41,032 nt of DNA, taken from assembly GCA_030654075.1 (NCBI GenBank), contig JAURYB010000182.1:1-41032 (forward strand), written 5' to 3'. This stretch comes from Bacteroidales bacterium (lineage in GTDB: Bacteria; Bacteroidota; Bacteroidia; Bacteroidales; UBA4417). Positions 7,346 to 17,456 of this stretch are shown here, in pieces; position 1 is the first letter of the stretch, and every line of letters begins with the position of its first letter. Under the pieces are notes generated by a model. That model was not told the DNA's origin. It did no database searches and saw nothing but the letters and a program-made list of their open reading frames with translations. Both the position numbers and the translations under genes were made by a program.

Positions 7346-9991
7346 TTATTCAAATAATCCGTTTCCAGTATTTCCCATCGCTTTAATTCCTTCCAGTCCG
7401 TTGACGATTGTTGTTTGCAAGCCGCTTGTTTCCAGGGCATTCTTTACATCCTGAACCAGTTTGTCTTTGAATCCGTCTTCATACCTAACATCACCGGTAT
7501 TTGGTGTAATCCAGGCCTGCATATCATCGTCCCACATTTCGAGATCGCCTGTATGATATCCGGAATTTTCTTCGATAGTTTTATTTACTTCTTCCAGGGC
7601 ATCATGTACATCCTTAACTACTTTGTCTTTGAATCCATCTTCATACCATTTCTCTCCTTTCGAATTAATATACGCCTGCATTTCATCATCCCATACTTTG
7701 AGTTCGCCAAGGCCGACTTCCGATACCGGATCAAGTTCCAGTTGGCCCAGACCAACTCCAGATACCGGATCAAGTACAAGTTCTCCTGTTCTAACAACCA
7801 AGCCACTCTCGAAGCGATACTCGCCTTTTGAATTCACCCAGGCTTTCATTTCCGGGTCCCACTTTTCCTCAATGCCATATTCATCTACCGGCAGAGGATC
7901 GAGCACCAATTCACCCAATCCGACTTCAAACTTGTCTTTTCGTTTCTTTTTAACTGGCAGCTCGCCGGGGCATTTGGTTTTCATCATTTCCTTTAAGAGT
8001 TTCCGGGCTAATTCGGCATTACGCATTTTTTTATAATCCGTGACACCTAATTTTTTATTATTATTAAGATAAGCAGGATTAAGTGGTGCCAGTTCATTCG
8101 AGGGGATTACAGGCAGTGAAGCCAGTTCGTCCAGAATTTTTGAAAGAGGCATTAATTCGTTATCATCACTTTCCGTGCAATTTATTCCCGATGCATTTAT
8201 ACTGCCATTGCCTGTTTTTACATAAGGATTACCATACTTTCCCGGTTCGGTAATATCATTTTTATCTACGCCCATCGAAAGTGTAACATTTGGCATAGTT
8301 GTACCTTCTGCCTGTTTAATATCCCAGTCGTTGTTATCAAAATTAGTAGTTTCACTACCCAGTTGCATTTCATCCATACCAACCGGAAAGGTTACTACTG
8401 CAGGACAAGTGAAATTGGGAATAGTGGGTACTGTAATCTTTAAAGCTCCATCGCTTTTCTGATCAATGCAGGCTTTTTCAAGTGCATACTGATTATCTAT
8501 TGCCGACTGGTACATTCCGGCAAGAAAAGCAGTCCAGCCGATACATTCCGTCATTACAGTATTTTGAGGATTCCCTGTAATATACCATCTCCAGGTACAA
8601 AACGCATTGAGCCATACACGGAACTCTTCATTTTTCTTGTCATTAAATTTCCGGATCAAAGGATTGGCATAGACAAGGAACTCGTTATTCTTACGGTCAG
8701 TATCGGGGCATTTATCGTTATCCTCGATTTTTGTCATTACCATTTGTGCTTTATTTATTTTTTCCATTAATGCGCTGCCCTCTTTTTGATAATTCTCAAT
8801 CCATTCCTTCACATATGTGTCCAAAATAATCTGCACGTAGGCTGCCGGCTTACTCATCATATTAATACCCTTAATCGATTCATTCATCATCGTTTCAGTG
8901 AACTCAACCACCCCTTTGTCTGCCAGGTCCTTTATCTCCGCACTGCTTGCTTCCGCCATTGATCCTAATTTGGCATTTAATTCTTCAAACATTTTTGAGT
9001 ACCCGTTTTTAATGCTCGAATTTTTTTCATAAGCCGAAACATTATCACTCAATGCAGGAATTACGATCCAGTCCTTTTTAAAATATTCATAAATGACGAT
9101 ACGGCTTTTCATTTTATCAAAATCCATTTTTCCATGCTGCCCGTCTGCCTTTACATTTTTAGCCAGGTCTTCGGTAAACGGATTGGGGACATCTTCGAAC
9201 GATTCCACATAATTATCAGCTGCCTTTTTAGGATCACCTTTTATTTCCTCAATAACACCACGGCATAATTTTGTTTCCGGGTTATTTGGATTACGTACTG
9301 CGGCATAGGCAAATAATCGCTGGGCTGAATCAATCTGGCCAAGGCTAAGCCAGGCATAACCCATATTATGCAAAACTGTGCTGTTGGATGGATATTGAGC
9401 GGATATTTTTTTCAGGTAAGGAATCGCTTTTTCAGGATATCCGCTTTGCGATAATATTGCTGCCAGGTTATTTTGGTGATTCGCATTTTTGGGCTCTGCC
9501 TGCACAGCTTTTAATGCAAGTCCCATAGCAGCCTCGTTATGACCCTGCATAAAAGAAATGATTGCCGCTTCCATAAGCACCGAACCTTTCGGTGATTGCT
9601 GCAAAACACCGGTAATAATGGCTTTTTCCGGAGCAGAAATCTTAGCCATCAGTTTACTGTACAGGAAAGCTGTATTTGTGTTTACATCGGCATCAGTAAA
9701 TACCTTTTTGGGGATGCGGTTGATGCGGTTAAGGTCTTTAACTGGCACCAGTTTTTTATTGTCTGTAAATGGAACAACCGCTGAACCTGGCTTTGTTCCA
9801 ACTTCAGACATTACTCCTTTCATCATCTTCTCGATTTCAGCCTTTTCTTCTGCACTCATGCCTTTGGTGGCATCTTCCATCATTTTATCTATTTCCGACT
9901 GTGAAGGCTTTGTTTCTCTGGATGCCGGCTTTGTTTGAGCTACAGCATAACCAATCGAAAACATTAAAATGAGGAGTAGAATATTTTTCAT
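7346..9991 (-). CDS. Secreted TPR protein with C-terminal acidic repeats (881 aa)
   Basis: Signal peptide MKNILLLILMFSIGYAVA with mature Gln. Residues about 30-65 are a Met/Glu/Lys-rich helix (EIDKMMEDATKGMSAEEKAE). TPR repeats follow at about 105-260 (for example A.GLALKAVQAEPKNANHQNNLAAIL.. and ..PSNSTVLHNMGYAWLSLGQ). A long middle region has no known domain. The last ~190 residues hold tandem units: GELVLDP or variants four times, and three copies of W(D)..M.A(W/Y)....G...(Y/F)E.G(F/L), two of them followed by KDK.V.DV..ALE. The N-terminal half resembles the 681-aa product upstream, so they are paralogs with different C termini. TPRs suggest a scaffold in the periplasm or outside the cell. 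Unknown otherwise. Confidence 0.86.
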   Translation of the reverse strand: MKNILLLILMFSIGYAVAQTKPASRETKPSQSEIDKMMEDATKGMSAEEKAEIEKMMKGVMSEVGTKPGSAVVPFTDNKKLVPVKDLNRINRIPKKVFTDADVNTNTAFLYSKLMAKISAPEKAIITGVLQQSPKGSVLMEAAIISFMQGHNEAAMGLALKAVQAEPKNANHQNNLAAILSQSGYPEKAIPYLKKISAQYPSNSTVLHNMGYAWLSLGQIDSAQRLFAYAAVRNPNNPETKLCRGVIEEIKGDPKKAADNYVESFEDVPNPFTEDLAKNVKADGQHGKMDFDKMKSRIVIYEYFKKDWIVIPALSDNVSAYEKNSSIKNGYSKMFEELNAKLGSMAEASSAEIKDLADKGVVEFTETMMNESIKGINMMSKPAAYVQIILDTYVKEWIENYQKEGSALMEKINKAQMVMTKIEDNDKCPDTDRKNNEFLVYANPLIRKFNDKKNEEFRVWLNAFCTWRWYITGNPQNTVMTECIGWTAFLAGMYQSAIDNQYALEKACIDQKSDGALKITVPTIPNFTCPAVVTFPVGMDEMQLGSETTNFDNNDWDIKQAEGTTMPNVTLSMGVDKNDITEPGKYGNPYVKTGNGSINASGINCTESDDNELMPLSKILDELASLPVIPSNELAPLNPAYLNNNKKLGVTDYKKMRNAELARKLLKEMMKTKCPGELPVKKKRKDKFEVGLGELVLDPLPVDEYGIEEKWDPEMKAWVNSKGEYRFESGLVVRTGELVLDPVSGVGLGQLELDPVSEVGLGELKVWDDEMQAYINSKGEKWYEDGFKDKVVKDVHDALEEVNKTIEENSGYHTGDLEMWDDDMQAWITPNTGDVRYEDGFKDKLVQDVKNALETSGLQTTIVNGLEGIKAMGNTGNGLFE

Positions 9992-10068
9992 GTTTACTAT
10001 TTATTAATTCATTGCTTATTTTCATCGGTATTAATGCTTGCTTCGCAGGTGTTTTTTAAAAGTCAGAT

Positions 10069-10089
10069 GCCTGCCCGATGCAGGCGGGG
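10069..10089. repeat. Small palindrome in operon spacer
   Basis: GCCTGC-CCGAT-GCAGGC (6-bp stem, 5-nt loop) followed by GGGG, inside the 192-bp spacer between the two TPR genes. A near copy, CCTGC-TGCAT-GCAGG, lies at 40965-40979. Probably a dispersed repeat that folds in the mRNA. No T tract follows on the minus strand. Confidence 0.7.
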
Positions 10090-10183
10090 AATACACAATG
10101 ATGACCTTACTATAATCGCTGGTTGGTGTTTTCCCATCATGGCCATTTCATAAATAATTTACTAATTAACCGATTGATTTACA

Positions 10184-12229
10184 TCAATCATCAATCCCTG
10201 ACAGCATACCTTTTCCACTAACGCTGGGGCCACTGTTTACCCCGGCTCTACCTTCAACACCAGCTACTGTTTGCCCGGCTACATTAACATTTGCACCAAG
10301 TTTTGCAACAACGTCTGTTTTGCCGCTTTCATCCAATTCAACGCCTACGGCAGCGGTGAGTTCGGCTTCAGCAGAAAGCGGTCCTTTCCCGACACTTACA
10401 CTCTTGCTGGCACCAACATAAACACTACCGGAAAACCTGTTGGTTTCATCGTTCTGTTTTGCTTTTATTGTAATGCCACCGCAATCAAATTCACCAATAA
10501 GGCGGCTGCATTGCGACCTGATTGAAAAACATCCCAAGTTGGTTGTGCTGACATATTTGCATGCAACATCATCAAAATTCTGCAATGAATCCATTTCAGG
10601 CTTTTCGTCTGTGTCCGCATACCCGCAGTAAGAGCTTTCATCTTTAAACGACACTATTTGCATGGAGATCATGGTGAGCCAGCTAATTTGAGCAACCACT
10701 GTTGTATATGCGTATTCATCAGGCCATTGAGTATATTTACGATAGTAGAGCAGCTTATCTGCAAGGCTGCTTACAGCATTTAAATAAATCCGTTCAGTTT
10801 GTTGCATCAATGTGTTGGCATTATTCAAAAAATTATTTCTGATGGCGTTTTCATCACTACAGGCCGCTGCATAGGGATTAGGTTTCCCTTCGCCAAACTG
10901 ATCCTTGTACTTTTCATAAAAGGCCTTCATTTCTTCAGTTTCTAAATTAATCATCTCTTCTAATTTCCCCTTGGCATCCAGAACCTGTTGAAATTTATCA
11001 GCAAAAACATAATTGTTAACTGCTTCAATTCCCTTTACCATTGGTCCCAGTTTAATAAACGCCTTGTAAGCCATTTCCGGGAAAAGTGATGCCTGTGAAC
11101 CTGTTTGGCTGGCTTGCAGAAGTTGTGATGTGCGCATTTCTTGCTGAGCTAGCATCTGGTTCTCCAAAATTTCCTTCTGACCCTGCAACTCACTGATTTT
11201 GCTGTTGCATTCTTCCTTGAAGACCTCCCAGGCTGGTTCCAGCAATTTACAATCTTCTACATTTTTAGGGTAGTCAGGCCATTTGAATTTTGCGAGGCCC
11301 AGATCGTCCTTTGGCATGGGCGGATCCCAGTTTATATCTTCACTTTTTAATTTGTATCCTAATTTTTCAAGTTTATCAGCTTTTTTTATGCTATAGCCAA
11401 ATTTTATACTCTTTTTTGCGGCTTCTAAAGCCGCCTGCATGTTCCCTTTGCTTTCTTCAATCAGGCACTTGGTGAAATTCGCCTGCGGATGATATGCGTA
11501 TAAGCGTATAGCTTTGTCGATATATTCGCCTGCCTTTTCTATATCACCTAATCCAAACCATGCCTGGCCGAGGTTATTGTATATGGTACTATTTTGAGGA
11601 TAACGAGTATTCAGGTTATTTAAAATTGGGATGGCATATTGTTCGGCACCAAAACTCGTGAGTACAGCAGCATAATTATTCAGGTTATCAGCATCGGGAA
11701 GTTTTCTACAGGATTTGCCCAACAGGTATAGTGCCAGCATGGGTTTGCCATCAATCAGAACAGCAACAGCATACTGGCTTGCAGCATTGGAAGAAGAGCT
11801 GGTTTGAGATAGAGATTTATATATTTCTTCTGCCCTTACCACATAGTCAGGCTTCATTTTGCCGGTAACCAGGGAATGAATCTTATCAATAAATGCAGGC
11901 ATACCGGCATCGCTTAGGGTTACTGATATGGCTTTGGCGATTCTTGCATTATCTTTTTGCGGCACAATCCTTTCGTTTGCTGCAATGGCTTCCTGCATTT
12001 GCTGGTCGGTCAATTGTGGCATACCATTCATTGAAGGCAATTTAACACCCATTTCTTCCATCGCCTTTTTATCTTCCTCACTCATACCCTCCATTCCTTT
12101 TTGCATTTCTTTCATCATTTCCTCCATCTCTTTTTGAGTGGGCGGTTTTTGTGCTGGTTTGGTTTTGGTTTGCGAAAATGAAGTGTTCATTAACAACAAC
12201 AGACCTAAAGCAAGAAGGAAATTTTTCAT
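10184..12229 (-). CDS. Secreted TPR protein (681 aa), paralog of the 881-aa protein
   Basis: The ATG at 12229 starts a good signal peptide (MKNFLLALGLLLLMNTSFS, mature Gln); the longer reading from 12259 would add ten residues that do not fit. After it comes a Met/Glu/Lys-rich helix (MEEMMKEMQKGMEGMSEEDK) like that of the 881-aa protein. TPR repeats follow at about 145-300 (LNNYAAVLTSFGAEQYAIPIL, TRYPQNSTIYNNLGQAWFGLGDIEKA), then a Gln-rich coiled-coil stretch near 350-385. The C terminus, about 595-681, is rich in Gly, Ala and Val with alternating beta pattern (VYVGASKSVSVGKGPLSAEA) and does not match the other paralog. It lies 46 bp after the RCC1 gene. An export-linked scaffold is a guess. 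Confidence 0.86.
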   Translation of the reverse strand: MKNFLLALGLLLLMNTSFSQTKTKPAQKPPTQKEMEEMMKEMQKGMEGMSEEDKKAMEEMGVKLPSMNGMPQLTDQQMQEAIAANERIVPQKDNARIAKAISVTLSDAGMPAFIDKIHSLVTGKMKPDYVVRAEEIYKSLSQTSSSSNAASQYAVAVLIDGKPMLALYLLGKSCRKLPDADNLNNYAAVLTSFGAEQYAIPILNNLNTRYPQNSTIYNNLGQAWFGLGDIEKAGEYIDKAIRLYAYHPQANFTKCLIEESKGNMQAALEAAKKSIKFGYSIKKADKLEKLGYKLKSEDINWDPPMPKDDLGLAKFKWPDYPKNVEDCKLLEPAWEVFKEECNSKISELQGQKEILENQMLAQQEMRTSQLLQASQTGSQASLFPEMAYKAFIKLGPMVKGIEAVNNYVFADKFQQVLDAKGKLEEMINLETEEMKAFYEKYKDQFGEGKPNPYAAACSDENAIRNNFLNNANTLMQQTERIYLNAVSSLADKLLYYRKYTQWPDEYAYTTVVAQISWLTMISMQIVSFKDESSYCGYADTDEKPEMDSLQNFDDVACKYVSTTNLGCFSIRSQCSRLIGEFDCGGITIKAKQNDETNRFSGSVYVGASKSVSVGKGPLSAEAELTAAVGVELDESGKTDVVAKLGANVNVAGQTVAGVEGRAGVNSGPSVSGKGMLSGIDD

Positions 12230-12275
12230 GTGTTTATTTAAATAGTTGTACACAAACAAATTAAATTACTGAATC

Positions 12276-13637
12276 TTAATGTTTAATGAATTTTGATACA
12301 GTTTTTCTACCTTCCGAAGTTATTTGAAGCAAATACATTCCTGCTGGTAATTGGGAAACTTCTATCAAGGTAAAATTGCTGGTTTGTTCACTGAATTTTT
12401 GACCAGATAAATCAGTAATAACAACCTTTTCAATAGACATCTCTGGCAGATTCCGAATTGTTAAAAAGTCTTTTACAGGATTTGGAAAAATTTTAAAGCT
12501 TTTTGCTGCTTCCTGAAAACTGATAGCAGTTGTTGTAGGGCATGCAACTTCGACAGGAATTAGGGTACTGGTATTTGTACCGTTACCGAATTGATTATTG
12601 ACATTAGTACCCCATGCCCATAGCTTATTGTCATTTTTTATCACCAAAGAATGGAGTGATCCACAGGAAATGGATTGCACGTTCAAAATATTTACCTGTT
12701 TCGGAGTATTAAATTTAGCATCATTATTTATGCCCAATGCTCCATCTTGCCCATTACCCCAGGCATACACTGTTGCATCAGTTTTTTGAGCAACTATGTG
12801 CTCTGCTCCGCAAGCTATGATTTTCCAATCTGTGGAGGCTCCGATTTTAGTTGGAATGGTTTTTCCAATATAGGTTCCATCTCCCAACTGACCATAAAAA
12901 TTATCACCCCAGGCCCATAGTGAACCGTCCGTTTGTAAGCCTACTGCAAAATATCTTCCGCTGGAAATTTCGGACCAGTTTGTAGCTGTGCCAATCTGCA
13001 CAGGCATATTTTTTTGAACAGTAGTTCCATCGCCCACCTGGCCAACGTTATTGCGACCAAAGCCCCAAAGTGTTCCATCTTGTTTTATGGCATACGTATT
13101 GTATTCGCTGGCAAACACTTTTTTCCAGGTTGTTTCTGAACTCACTTGCGTGGGTATAGTTTTTGCAGTATTTGTTCCGCCATCTCCAAGCTGTCCGTAC
13201 TCATCGCTGCCCCAGGCCCATAAAGTTCCGTCGGATTTAATAGCTGCTGAATGGTTTGCGCCTGCAGCCATGCTCATCCAATTGTCAGCCATACCTACCT
13301 GAGTAACTATAGGATTATCTATATCTGTTCCATCACCTAATTGCCCTGTTCCGTTGCGGCCCCAGGACCACAAAGTCCCATCGCCTTTTAGACCAAGTGA
13401 ATGACTTAGTCCGGCAGAAACTTCCTGCCAGGAAGAATTATTTATAAATGTCGGGGTTGTTCTGTTTATTGTTGTTCCATCGCCAAGTTCACCATTGTAA
13501 TTGTCACCCCAGGCCCAAAGCTCACCATCAACAGTAATAGCGAGCGTATGATAATCTCCGGCTGATATTTTACTCCAACACTGACCGTTTGAATTTAAGC
13601 TGGCAATAAGGATAAGAAAGAATAGAATTATTTTCAT
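12276..13637 (-). CDS. Secreted RCC1-repeat propeller with T9SS sorting domain
   Basis: A 453-residue protein with signal peptide [18 protein letters not shown] and mature Gln. Seven RCC1-type repeats of about 50 residues fill residues 20-370; each has W..(I/V).(A/S)G..H..A(I/L)..[16 protein letters not shown]. Seven blades close one propeller. The last ~75 residues are a type A T9SS C-terminal domain: a [11 protein letters not shown] strand, [15 protein letters not shown] and a basic end (KFIKH). Thus it should cross the outer membrane through the type IX machine and be attached to the surface or released. It is the first gene of the unit running to 1335 and has copy A of the shared promoter module 113 bp upstream. 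RCC1 propellers bind proteins; the target is unknown. Confidence 0.93.
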   Translation of the reverse strand: MKIILFFLILIASLNSNGQCWSKISAGDYHTLAITVDGELWAWGDNYNGELGDGTTINRTTPTFINNSSWQEVSAGLSHSLGLKGDGTLWSWGRNGTGQLGDGTDIDNPIVTQVGMADNWMSMAAGANHSAAIKSDGTLWAWGSDEYGQLGDGGTNTAKTIPTQVSSETTWKKVFASEYNTYAIKQDGTLWGFGRNNVGQVGDGTTVQKNMPVQIGTATNWSEISSGRYFAVGLQTDGSLWAWGDNFYGQLGDGTYIGKTIPTKIGASTDWKIIACGAEHIVAQKTDATVYAWGNGQDGALGINNDAKFNTPKQVNILNVQSISCGSLHSLVIKNDNKLWAWGTNVNNQFGNGTNTSTLIPVEVACPTTTAISFQEAAKSFKIFPNPVKDFLTIRNLPEMSIEKVVITDLSGQKFSEQTSNFTLIEVSQLPAGMYLLQITSEGRKTVSKFIKH

Positions 13638-13749
13638 TTTTTTGAGCTTTAATTTGTTCAGACTTACTAATTCAGGAAAATATTCATTGCACTTGTACCC
13701 TATTTATAGCTCCTGGCTATTTCATATTATATATGTTATATATTAGATA

Positions 13750-13820
13750 CAAATATAGGCTTATAATACCCGATTGGTATCGTGTAAATACAGGATATCG
13801 ACGTAATAAGTTCAAAATCA
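13750..13820 (-). promoter_or_regulatory. Shared promoter/operator module, copy A
   Basis: Minus-strand order: TTTTGAA (13811-13817), 12 bp, degenerate inverted repeat (13777-13798; 18 of 22 bases identical to copy D), 19 bp, then TATATTTG (13750-13757), a full match to the Bacteroidota -7 box TAnnTTTG. It should drive the seven-gene unit starting at 13637, with a 5' UTR of roughly 110 nt. The rest of the 337-bp spacer (13638-13974) shows nothing else I can name. Confidence 0.7.
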
Positions 13821-13974
13821 CAAAAAATGGAGATTTAGCATGGCCAGTATCCAAAAGTTACTAAATAAACATCCGGTTTCCGAGGAAGCCAACCTGGTAA
13901 TTGCATGCCTACTGATACTCCGTTTTTTATTTTCAGAAATTTTTTGCTTTCCCTCCCCTAGTTTAACGTTCAGG

Positions 13975-15195
13975 TTACAATTTAATAAACTCAACCCTGC
14001 GGTTTAGTGCCTTATTTACTGGTGTGTCGTTTGGGGCAACGGGTTGACTTTCACCCATTCCATCAATTTCTAACCTGTCGGTGTTTACGCCAAAAGTTTT
14101 GACAAGTTCTGCTTTTACAGCGGCTGCCCGGCGTTTCGATAAGTCTTTGTTCTTAATGTCATCCCCATCGGCATCTGTATGGCCGATAATTTTTACTTTA
14201 ACATCGGGAACTTCATTCAGAATGGCTGAAATTTCCTTTAGAGTTCCATAAGATTCTGGTTTCACTATATCTTTGTTTACATCAAAATAAATTCCGTAAC
14301 TAACTAATTTCCCTTCAGTAATAAGCTTGTTGCGGGTATCAGGTAATCCGGCAGCTATCCTGAAATTGGTAATCATCGGATTACTCAATCGCCAAAGTTC
14401 AAAGCGCATCTGGTTGCATTGAAAACCTGGCTTGAATACTTTAGGCAAATCAAAAATCTTGTTTTGGTCAAGATAAACTCGCAGCCTGGTTTTTTGAACC
14501 CAAAATGAAAGATGGTACTTCTTACCAACTTCCATAACTGCATCATTTTTAACTCCATCGATGGTGTACCCTGTTTCGTCATAAGCACCATAAGTACTGC
14601 GGTAACCAAAGGTCATTTTGATCCCCCCTTTTAGGCCTGGTGCAGATCCACCTTCCGTTAAATCTTTTGGATTTTTAGCACTATAGAGATAGTATCCAAA
14701 TTCAGATGCATAAATCCCTTCATCTTCGGTAGAAGCAATTACGTCAAACTCAATGGTATAATTATCCGGCAACTTAAGTCCTTCTTCAGGATAAATACAA
14801 CCCGGGCCTCTCATCTTAAACCAGTTTCCCGGAAAGAAATTAGTGGTAACTACTTCGCCCGTAGAGTTGGTATTCCAGTTTGGAGGGAAATCGCCCACAG
14901 CCGTTTCTGTGAAATCATCGAAGAAAATAACTTTTGCTCCCGGAACAAAGTCGAATTTTGAATAGGACTGAAAGCTGGGTTGTGATGTTTTTGCAGTATC
15001 AGTAATGGATTCAGAAAGTCTGGATTGTTTATCCGGTTCCGATTTCTGAGGATTATTATTTTGGTCCACTTCAGAACCGGCCTTATTATTTGCCTGGTTT
15101 TTTGCTTTCCGTTCACTATCAATTTCCGCGTTGACTACTGTTGATGAAGCAATCATAACTGCAATTAATCCAAAGTAAAAAATCATTTTTTTCAT
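13975..15195 (-). CDS. OmpA-family protein with N-terminal jelly-roll-like module
   Basis: A 406-residue protein. The signal peptide ends near VVNA and is followed by Glu, the one gene in this block without mature Gln. Residues 25-75 form a polar Asn/Gln/Lys/Ser linker. Residues about 88-285 are the module also seen at the C termini of the 609- and 647-aa proteins (FFDDF....G..P..W, GNW, LPDNYTIEFD, K.HLSFWVQKTRLRVYLD). Residues about 295-406 are an OmpA C-terminal domain: GIYFDVNKDIVKPESY, IIGHTDADG, LSKRRAAAVKAEL and the end NRRVEFIKL; such domains bind peptidoglycan. It follows the collagen-like gene by 36 bp, so the two are one unit under promoter copy B. It may tether the extracellular parts to the cell wall; this is inference. 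Confidence 0.93.
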   Translation of the reverse strand: MKKMIFYFGLIAVMIASSTVVNAEIDSERKAKNQANNKAGSEVDQNNNPQKSEPDKQSRLSESITDTAKTSQPSFQSYSKFDFVPGAKVIFFDDFTETAVGDFPPNWNTNSTGEVVTTNFFPGNWFKMRGPGCIYPEEGLKLPDNYTIEFDVIASTEDEGIYASEFGYYLYSAKNPKDLTEGGSAPGLKGGIKMTFGYRSTYGAYDETGYTIDGVKNDAVMEVGKKYHLSFWVQKTRLRVYLDQNKIFDLPKVFKPGFQCNQMRFELWRLSNPMITNFRIAAGLPDTRNKLITEGKLVSYGIYFDVNKDIVKPESYGTLKEISAILNEVPDVKVKIIGHTDADGDDIKNKDLSKRRAAAVKAELVKTFGVNTDRLEIDGMGESQPVAPNDTPVNKALNRRVEFIKL

Positions 15196-15231
15196 ATAAG
15201 ATTTCTTTTTTGATTTATAAAACGATTAAAA

Positions 15232-17202
15232 TTATTGTGGGAAAATCTGAATAATTAATTTTCCCTCAGGCTCACTAATGGCTAATCCCGAAAGCGCATC
15301 TAATCTCGCAAGTACAGCTCTTATAGTATAAATTCCGGTTGGCAAATTTGCCGCACCTACAATGTTCATATTTATTTTCCTAAATGAAGGCAGGCTTTCA
15401 TAGGCTCTTGCACTTGCTACTACCTGGTTTACTGCATTTAATATTTGAACTTCAGTATAACAATAGGCAATATATAAAGGGTTTTGAGAATATGCATTCA
15501 GATCAGCCATAAAAACAACGGAAGAATTCGCTGTTAAATTAAAAGGCTGAAAATCTATACCAGGTATTGCCACAGAATTGGCGGGGCCTTTTAAATCTGC
15601 ATTTCCTGTCTGGCTAAAAGTTATTACATATGGTTTTCCAACCCATGTTGCAGCAGAACCACTTCCGTTACTCTGTAAAATCTGTCCATTACCACCAGTG
15701 TTGCCATTTACTGCCAAAGCACCATTTGGTTTAACCGCAAACCGTTCGTTAAATACACCTGCTGCATCATAACCTAAGGCCACATCCGCATTGGGATTGT
15801 CAGAATAAATCTGCAAGCGGTTACCCGCAACACCAAAGCCAACATCACCAGTGGTACCGGGATATAAGGTTATTTTTTTTCCAAGGGATGCTGCAAATGC
15901 AAGTGGAGCATTGGGATTGTTATTGCCGATTCCCACGCGACTGTTCAGTGCATCATAGGTAAATCCCCAGCCACCTGGCCCACCATAAAAACCCATGTTT
16001 TGATTGTTTTGAACACCCATAAAACCGAGCGCTGCAGAGTTATCCGCTTTGTACATCCAAATACCGCTGCCATAGTTGACGTCTAATGGAATGGTTCCGT
16101 TGCGTAAGGTCATGCGGCCATTCAATATCAATCCATCACCGCCTGCATTGATGATTCGCATCCGTACATTAAAACTGGCACTTGATCCATACCCGAATAC
16201 GATATTGGCTGCTGCTGCATCGCTATGTATTTGCAGCAATGCATTTTGCACGCCTAAACCATAATGGTTGCCCGTGTTCCCATAAAGCGAAATCTTATCG
16301 CCTAATGCGCTGGCGAAGTTTAAGGGGAAGCCTGGTGTTACCGTGCCTATGCCCACCGCGCCGCCATTATTAAATATATTACTGTTGTTTGTTATCCAGG
16401 CTGTTCCGTTCCAGAATGGAGTATTTCCGGCAGCAGATCCCGGCGTTAAAATCCCTGCCGGACCTGTTGCACCTGTAAGACCCGCCGCGCCTGTTACACC
16501 CGTCGGACCGGTTGGACCTGCAGGTCCTGTTAATCCGGTTGCCCCGGTAGATCCTTTGGCTCCGGCAGGACCTGCCGGACCTGTAACTCCTGCCAGGCCG
16601 GTTAATCCTTGCGGTCCTGCCGGGCCGGTTGCACCTGTCGAGCCGGTTGGGCCTAAAGGGCCTGTTAATCCGGTTGGGCCTACCGGGCCTGTTAATCCGG
16701 TTGCCCCGGTTGTTCCTTTAGCACCGGCCGGACCTACCAGGCCTGTAACACCTGCCGGGCCAGCCGGGCCTGTTAATCCTTGCGGACCTGCCGGACCTTG
16801 AATCCCTTGAGGGCCATTTGCAGAAAATAATGCATAGGGAACACTTAGCAATTTGCTCGTTCCTGTTATACTGTAATTAGTGCCACCAACCGGGTCAGTT
16901 TCGGTTTTAATGGAATAGGTTCCACTTGCCCAATTTATTGTCGAAAAATTACCGGAAACAACAATTCCCCCACCAATTTCAAAAGTCACCAAGCCATTGG
17001 CATTGGTTGTAGCTGTTTGTGTTTCGACATAAACTGCGGAGGTTCCCTGCAAAATACTAATCCTCATTCCAACAGAATGATTTGCTACAAGAGTATTTCC
17101 TGCATCCCTTATCACAGCCTGGTAACTCATTTTCTGAGGTGCCTGGGCGGAAACAATAATGGTTATCAGAATGGCTGTCAAAAGCGTAATTATCTTTCTC
17201 AT
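15232..17202 (-). CDS. Secreted collagen-like fibre protein, long stem (656 aa)
   Basis: Signal peptide [19 protein letters not shown], mature Gln. Residues 20-129 are an N-terminal domain common in Bacteroidota surface proteins ([37 protein letters not shown]). Residues 130-252 are 41 uninterrupted Gly-X-Y triplets rich in GPA, GPQ, GLT and GAT, able to form a collagen triple helix. A beta-rich shaft follows ([31 protein letters not shown]), like phage-tail-fibre or trimeric adhesin stalks. The last ~130 residues form a tip. Everything except tip and triplet number is near identical to the product of 17861-19645. No LPXTG, T9SS tail or enzyme motif was seen. It heads a unit with the OmpA-domain gene under promoter copy B. 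Confidence 0.93.
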   Translation of the reverse strand: MRKIITLLTAILITIIVSAQAPQKMSYQAVIRDAGNTLVANHSVGMRISILQGTSAVYVETQTATTNANGLVTFEIGGGIVVSGNFSTINWASGTYSIKTETDPVGGTNYSITGTSKLLSVPYALFSANGPQGIQGPAGPQGLTGPAGPAGVTGLVGPAGAKGTTGATGLTGPVGPTGLTGPLGPTGSTGATGPAGPQGLTGLAGVTGPAGPAGAKGSTGATGLTGPAGPTGPTGVTGAAGLTGATGPAGILTPGSAAGNTPFWNGTAWITNNSNIFNNGGAVGIGTVTPGFPLNFASALGDKISLYGNTGNHYGLGVQNALLQIHSDAAAANIVFGYGSSASFNVRMRIINAGGDGLILNGRMTLRNGTIPLDVNYGSGIWMYKADNSAALGFMGVQNNQNMGFYGGPGGWGFTYDALNSRVGIGNNNPNAPLAFAASLGKKITLYPGTTGDVGFGVAGNRLQIYSDNPNADVALGYDAAGVFNERFAVKPNGALAVNGNTGGNGQILQSNGSGSAATWVGKPYVITFSQTGNADLKGPANSVAIPGIDFQPFNLTANSSVVFMADLNAYSQNPLYIAYCYTEVQILNAVNQVVASARAYESLPSFRKINMNIVGAANLPTGIYTIRAVLARLDALSGLAISEPEGKLIIQIFPQ

Positions 17203-17332
17203 AATTCTTGGTTTTTAATTATTTTAAAAGTTTTAATTTCTTTACGGGATGATGGGTTTTTAGTGTTTAAGATTCTATTAAAAGCAGAAACACTATTTGA
17301 ATTGATTTTGAAGTGCAACTGATGCGTCAATA

Positions 17333-17377
17333 AGTATTGAAAAAGAAATTTTTTCTCAATACTGCTTTATAGTATTG
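17333..17377 (-). other. Competing hairpins at the 5' end of the collagen-like transcript
   Basis: Three heptamers, AGTATTG (17333-17339), CAATACT (17357-17363) and AGTATTG (17371-17377), allow two mutually exclusive hairpins just downstream of the -7 box of copy B. The hairpin nearer the expected start is kept upstream of the paralog (19798-19804 with 19812-19818, with a wobble pair); the outer arm is not. Confidence 0.4.
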
Positions 17378-17384
17378 TTGTATG

Positions 17385-17456
17385 CAAATATCTGACTATA
17401 ACGATGCGTCAAACATCATGTAAAAACATGATATTTATGCAATCAATTCAAAATCA
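17385..17456 (-). promoter_or_regulatory. Shared promoter/operator module, copy B
   Basis: Minus-strand order: TGATTTTGAA (17447-17456), 12 bp, inverted repeat with core ATCATGTAAAAACATGAT on the plus strand (17415-17432 within 17413-17434), 20 bp, GATATTTG (17385-17392). The -7 box differs from TAnnTTTG in its first base. Drives the collagen-like/OmpA unit with a 5' UTR of about 180 nt. Confidence 0.72.

Noticed and set aside
7333..7440. Longer start for the 325-aa gene
   Set aside because: It would overlap the TPR gene by 95 bp and put 36 residues before a perfect signal peptide.
16343..16801. Plus-strand open frame rich in Gly and Pro opposite the collagen-like gene
   Set aside because: The antisense of GGT/CCN triplets gives a Pro/Val/Gly frame automatically; the minus frame has the signal peptide, promoter and paralog.
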